A stretch of DNA of 64,000 nt from the NCBI GenBank assembly GCA_973895155.1, contig OZ316898.1, forward strand, positions 19,902,001-19,966,000, written 5' to 3'. Below, piece by piece: positions 60,484 to 64,000 of the stretch; within the stretch, counting starts at the first letter, position 1; every line of letters starts with the position of its first letter. A model generated the notes under the pieces. That model was given only the letters and a program-made list of their open reading frames with translations. It ran no database searches and was not told the origin of the DNA. Position numbers and translations under genes: made by a program. The DNA comes from Marsupella aquatica (lineage: Eukaryota; Marchantiophyta).

Positions 60484-61200
60484 ATCACTACAGTACTACC
60501 TGTCGTCTCTCTCTAAGTGCACGCTCCACGGAATAAGCATTCGGTATATATACTGAAATATATAATAGTAGCGGTCTGGGTTAACCTGTGACCAGACCAG
60601 TGTATATTTTACTAAAATATATAATACGACTACTACTGCTACCTGTCGTCCCTCTCTAAGTGCACGATCCACGGAATAAGCATTCGGTATATATACTGAA
60701 ATATATAATAGTAGCGGTCTGGGTTGACCTGTGACCAGACCAGTGCATATTTTACTAAAATATATAATAGTAGTAGTACTACTACCTGTCGTCCCTCTCT
60801 AAGTGCACGCTTCACGGAATAAGCATTCGGTAAACTTTAAAGAGGGTTTTCACTGCGTCTAAGTGCATGTTCAAGGACGAAGCATCCGGTGTATATCACT
60901 ACAGTACTACCTGTCGCCCCTCTCTAAGTGCACGCTCCACGGAACAAGCATTCGGTATATATACTGAAATATATAATAGTAGCGGCTGGGTTAACCTGTG
61001 ACCAGACCAGTGTATATTTTACTAAAATATATAATAGTAGTAGTCCTACTACCTGTCGTCCCTCTCTAACTGCGCGCTCCAGGGAATAAGCATTCGGTAA
61101 ACTTAAAGAGGGTTTTCACTGCGTCTAAGTTCATGTTCTAGGAAGAAGCATCCGGTGCATACATATACTAAAATATATAATAGTGGCGGTCTGGGTTAAC
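60484..61200. repeat. Tandem array, 142-143-bp unit alternating with 60-bp short units
   Basis: The anchor ctaagtgcacgctccacgga (with variants) starts at 60513, 60656, 60799, 60859, 60924, 61066 and 61125. The spacings are 143, 143, 60, 65, 142 and 59 bp. Long units add ggtatatatactgaaatata and an internal inverted repeat (ggtctgg...ccagacc, 12-bp loop). Short units instead carry gagggttttcactgcg. The array lies about 1.2 kb upstream of the GRDP ATG. Confidence 0.9.
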
Positions 61201-61230
61201 CTGTGACCAGAAGTGTGACCAGCAAGTAAG

Positions 61231-61372
61231 AAAACTTGAGAAGGGGCGAAGCTTTTTTGAGTTTTCTTGGTGCAGGGTTCAGGCTAGACCCCCTAACTGG
61301 ACTTCCAGTATAGTAAGTAATTACTGGTAAAACAGTTACTTTCCAGCAAGAGATTATGGGAATCGAAGGTAT
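61231..61372 (+). repeat. Dispersed element, copy B (partner of 49536-49665)
   Basis: It shares gagttttcttgg.gcagggtt, caggctaga.cccc, a cagtatagt/attacagtg block, gtta.tttc.ag and ttatgggaat with the copy at 49.5 kb, in the same orientation. It abuts the end of the tandem array and precedes the GA run. Confidence 0.6.
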
Positions 61373-61395
61373 CTCAGAAAATGGTTAGGCAGAAA

Positions 61396-61398
<3 letters not shown>

Positions 61399-61443
<45 letters not shown>
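61399..61443. repeat. GA dinucleotide run
   Basis: About 22 uninterrupted ga units. The open frames crossing it (for example a Ser/Leu run on the minus strand) are artefacts of the microsatellite. Confidence 0.97.
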
Positions 61444-61444
<1 letters not shown>

Positions 61445-62290
61445 AAAAGGAACAAAAATGCCTTACCCGAAGACATGCCAAAATCCCAATAAAAGAGGAA
61501 CAATGAAGGAACAAACTGGGAAAACCCAAGGGCCAAAAAGCCAAAGAGTCAAAAAGTATGACAACCTGAAAGACCAAAGAACTAAAGCCATATTGAAACA
61601 CAAACCCCATTGCCTGTTGAGCTCTGGGGTGAACTGCATAGGAGGGGGGCTCTACTAGATGCCCTAAAACCATGCACTAACAAGGGTTTCACTAAAGTGC
61701 AAGGGAAGAAGCATCAGGGGTGACCTCAAAGAGTGGTTCACAAATGCTAAGTGCACAGTGCAGCTTGTGTTGTGCACTTAGAAAGGATTTCACTACAACT
61801 AGCTAACTACACTTCTGAGGACAAGCATTCTATGTGCACTTAAATAGGGTTTTCAGTAAGTCTAAGGGCACACTCCAAGGAGGAAGCATCACTTCACGCT
61901 GGTTTGCACTATGGCTAAGTGCAAAATGGAATGTGAATAAAGATTGTACAGGGCCTCTGAGTGCAATGGGCCCTCCTGCAGTCTACACTGTCATGACTTC
62001 ATTCTTTAATTGTACATCCCTACGCTAAACTTGATCCCCTACCTCATAATAAGCAAAATTTGTATTCCATGTACAAATGACATGCACTTAGTAATAATTG
62101 TGAGAAGGAATTGCCCACAGCAATTGTGCACTTACCAACAGGTGTTTGTACTTATGTATTTGTCATTTAGTATAGCCCTCTTTTCACTTACTAAAACTGC
62201 AAAATAAGGGAAGAACCGGATGCATTGCAATTAGCCTGAATGCACTTCTGGAGTGTGCACATAGAGTGAGAAGACTGGACTGTTCTTCTC
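61444..62290. repeat. Decayed repeat DNA dense in AAGTGCAC words
   Basis: The first part (61444-61670) is A-rich like 8400-8660. From 61690 to 62240 the words aagtgcac, gtgcactta and ggaagcat recur many times. They echo the anchor of the 60.5-61.2 kb array and the scattered words at 26.4-26.6 and 29.05-29.3 kb. A ttatataag string at 62301-62309 just beyond could be the TATA box of the following LTR. Confidence 0.5.
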
Positions 62291-62840
62291 CTGCTGGTTT
62301 ATATAAGAGACGAGAGAATATTAAAAAAGTGATGGTGCCCCTTGGTTTGACCCCTCAAGTGTGGTAGGGTTATCTATTTAGTCCTTGGCTAACCATAGTC
62401 AGTCTAAACAGAGTTAGAACATTAAACATGGTTAAATAGACTTACCTAGCATATAGAGGAGCTAGAGAGAGCTTCTTAGTGAGGCTCGTGCTCATTTGTA
62501 AGAGAACAAACTCGGAGCAAGGAGAAAGATAGGAGCTTGTACTTGGGGGTTTGGTGTGGCTATGGTGGCCAAGTTTAGTAAACTCTTGCATTCCTGTGGA
62601 CATAGCCTTGATGATGGTGAACCATGTACTTCTGGAGTCAGTATGATGTGTGCTTGTTGGTGTCTTGTGTGAGGTGCTGTTGTTGTTCTCAACAATGTGC
62701 CCCAGGCACATCAGGTACATTGACAAATCTGTGGCCCAAGGGGTTGCTGCCTGATCAGTGTTTACCACAACTAGATTGATCTGTGTTTACCACCCTTCCC
62801 TCTCTTAGGCAGCAATGATCTCTATCTAAATTGGGGTCAT
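62291..62840 (+). mobile_element. Ty1/copia-type LTR relic
   Basis: A TATA-like ttatataag lies at about 62301. tgtggacatagcc follows at 62595-62607 and gtgaaccatgtacttctgg at 62617-62635, which matches the plant copia LTR hallmark. The same hallmark is at 30826-30864, and both copies carry a ggctaaccat(a/g)g block upstream. No gag-pol frame is seen in the remaining window, so it is a solo LTR or the element is truncated. Confidence 0.6.
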
Positions 62841-64000
62841 TCAATTGCTAGGTTCAAACCTTAGGTGAGTTTTGTGTACTTCAAACTCGGGTTTTGGCAA
62901 AGTACCTTGGCCTTATCATATATTAGGCACCCACCTCACATAGAAGGTGTATAGCATAAAATAATGTAAGTGTTTACCTTTCAGGCACCCTCTCTTTGCT
63001 AGAACCTTGGTGATGTGGCAGACTCCTTGGACCTCATTGAGCGCAAGAAACTTGCCAGGGGACCCACCAAGACATGCATCCATTACAATTCTTTGTTGGT
63101 TTTAGGGCCACAATCTAGCCAAATCATTCTTCATGACCTTCCTATGATTGTGCTTGACCTTGACCTGCACCAGGATCTTCAGTTTGTTGCTTAGTAGTGT
63201 TGAGCGATCATGGACCGCTCATCAACAACCTGCACATATGAAACATCCAACGGGTGAGTAGTCAACACAAGATATTTGCCATTCACCTCTCCAAAGGTTA
63301 TGTCTGCAGCAACACTTGAGAACTTTATTGGACTCTATGCCCGTCCGCCCTATTGAGTCTCCATAGACTAAGCTTTCATTTCTCTTAGATGGCTCTATAA
63401 CAATGAGTCTCAGGTTGACTTACAAGCTGAGTATTTCTAGTGAATATAGTAGTGGCACATCTAACTTAATCAAGTACTTGGTGACCACAATTAATCTCAT
63501 GGTATCAAGTAATTAGGCATTTACTTTTAGCTATTTTTTAATGAATGAAAACTGAGCAAAATGAATAGTGTCATTTCACTACATATATGTCTAAGTCCAA
63601 ACTCAAGAAAATATTTGTAGGTAATTGTTTTGGGCAACTTTGAATTCAAACCCAAACCATTGTAACAACACTTGAATTCAAAGTTCTTTTTTTAAAAGGC
63701 ACCAAAACATACAGGAGTCTCTAGTTTAGAAGAATCTTCTGAGATGGCCTAAAGGCCCATCCTATTTCATACTGGTTTAGGTGTTTTGGCCTATTTCTTG
63801 TTCTCCCTTGATTGGGATTTTGGCCTGGGATCATGTGTGCGGATTCAGTGCCTCCTACTTTTGGCAGTTTGATATATATACAAGCCCTATGCCCGCGTTG
63901 CACGGTGCAAGGAGGGCAGGTCCATAGGGAATCGGGCCGGGCCATTTATGGGGCAGCATGGGAAGCACATGCTCATTTCCTCCATTAATGGTCAGGGAAA
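62841..64000. other. Right flank, no gene recognised
   Basis: No exon-like frame is seen. The text has moderate complexity and could belong to the interior of a decayed retroelement following the LTR relic, but no protein motif is readable. Confidence 0.35.

Noticed and set aside
61354-61673. Ser/Leu-rich frames on the minus strand
   Set aside because: Generated by the GA dinucleotide run at 61399-61443.
1-64000. CRISPR arrays, operons, prokaryotic promoters and terminators
   Set aside because: The tandem repeats found have no unique spacers of constant size, and all genes are intron-containing eukaryotic genes, so such features are not expected and none was seen.

Overview
The window is nuclear DNA from a land plant. 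It has five intron-rich genes with GT/AG introns (mostly 40-900 bp), separated by long AT-rich stretches full of decayed repeats. Three of the protein types are characteristic of plants: an AHK5/CKI2-type hybrid histidine kinase, a two-repeat glycine-rich-domain (GRDP) protein, and a U2AF35-related CCCH splicing factor of the plant ZC3H5 type. Low repeat identity and short genes suggest a compact genome such as a bryophyte or lycophyte. That placement is an inference; I cannot name the species. All exon models were worked out by eye from reading frame, splice consensus, phase continuity and remembered family motifs.

Layout. 1-3.8 kb: nothing recognised. 3847-4950 (-): a four-exon gene of unknown function, whose exons join in perfect phase. 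4.98-8.1 kb: one dispersed repeat family, plus a 220-bp broken copy of an exon of the tRNA pseudouridine synthase gene that lies 30 kb away. 11.88-19.6 kb (-): a 14-exon hybrid histidine kinase of 1056 aa. 19.6-21.4 kb: pyrimidine-rich DNA upstream of the kinase. 22.9-23.3 kb: the 3' end of a LINE. 23.4-32.8 kb: repeats and an LTR relic. 32.8-39.0 kb (+): a PUS3/DEG1-like tRNA pseudouridine synthase. 39.76-45.65 kb (-): the U2AF35-related factor, convergent with the synthase. 46.9-48 kb: diverged tandem repeats. 49.23-49.36 kb: a foldback. 50.7-59.3 kb (-): the GRDP gene, with a 4-kb first intron. 60.5-61.2 kb: a tandem array. 62.3-62.85 kb: a copia-type LTR relic.

The genes do not form a pathway. 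They are housekeeping or signalling genes in ordinary eukaryotic order: cytosolic phosphorelay signalling, tRNA anticodon-loop modification, minor/3' splice-site recognition, and a stress/development-linked DUF1399 protein. The least explained items are the small four-exon gene, the duplicated synthase exon, the repeat family present in both orientations, the 130-bp foldback, and the array next to the GRDP promoter region. I found no CRISPR array, operon, rRNA gene or convincing tRNA gene.
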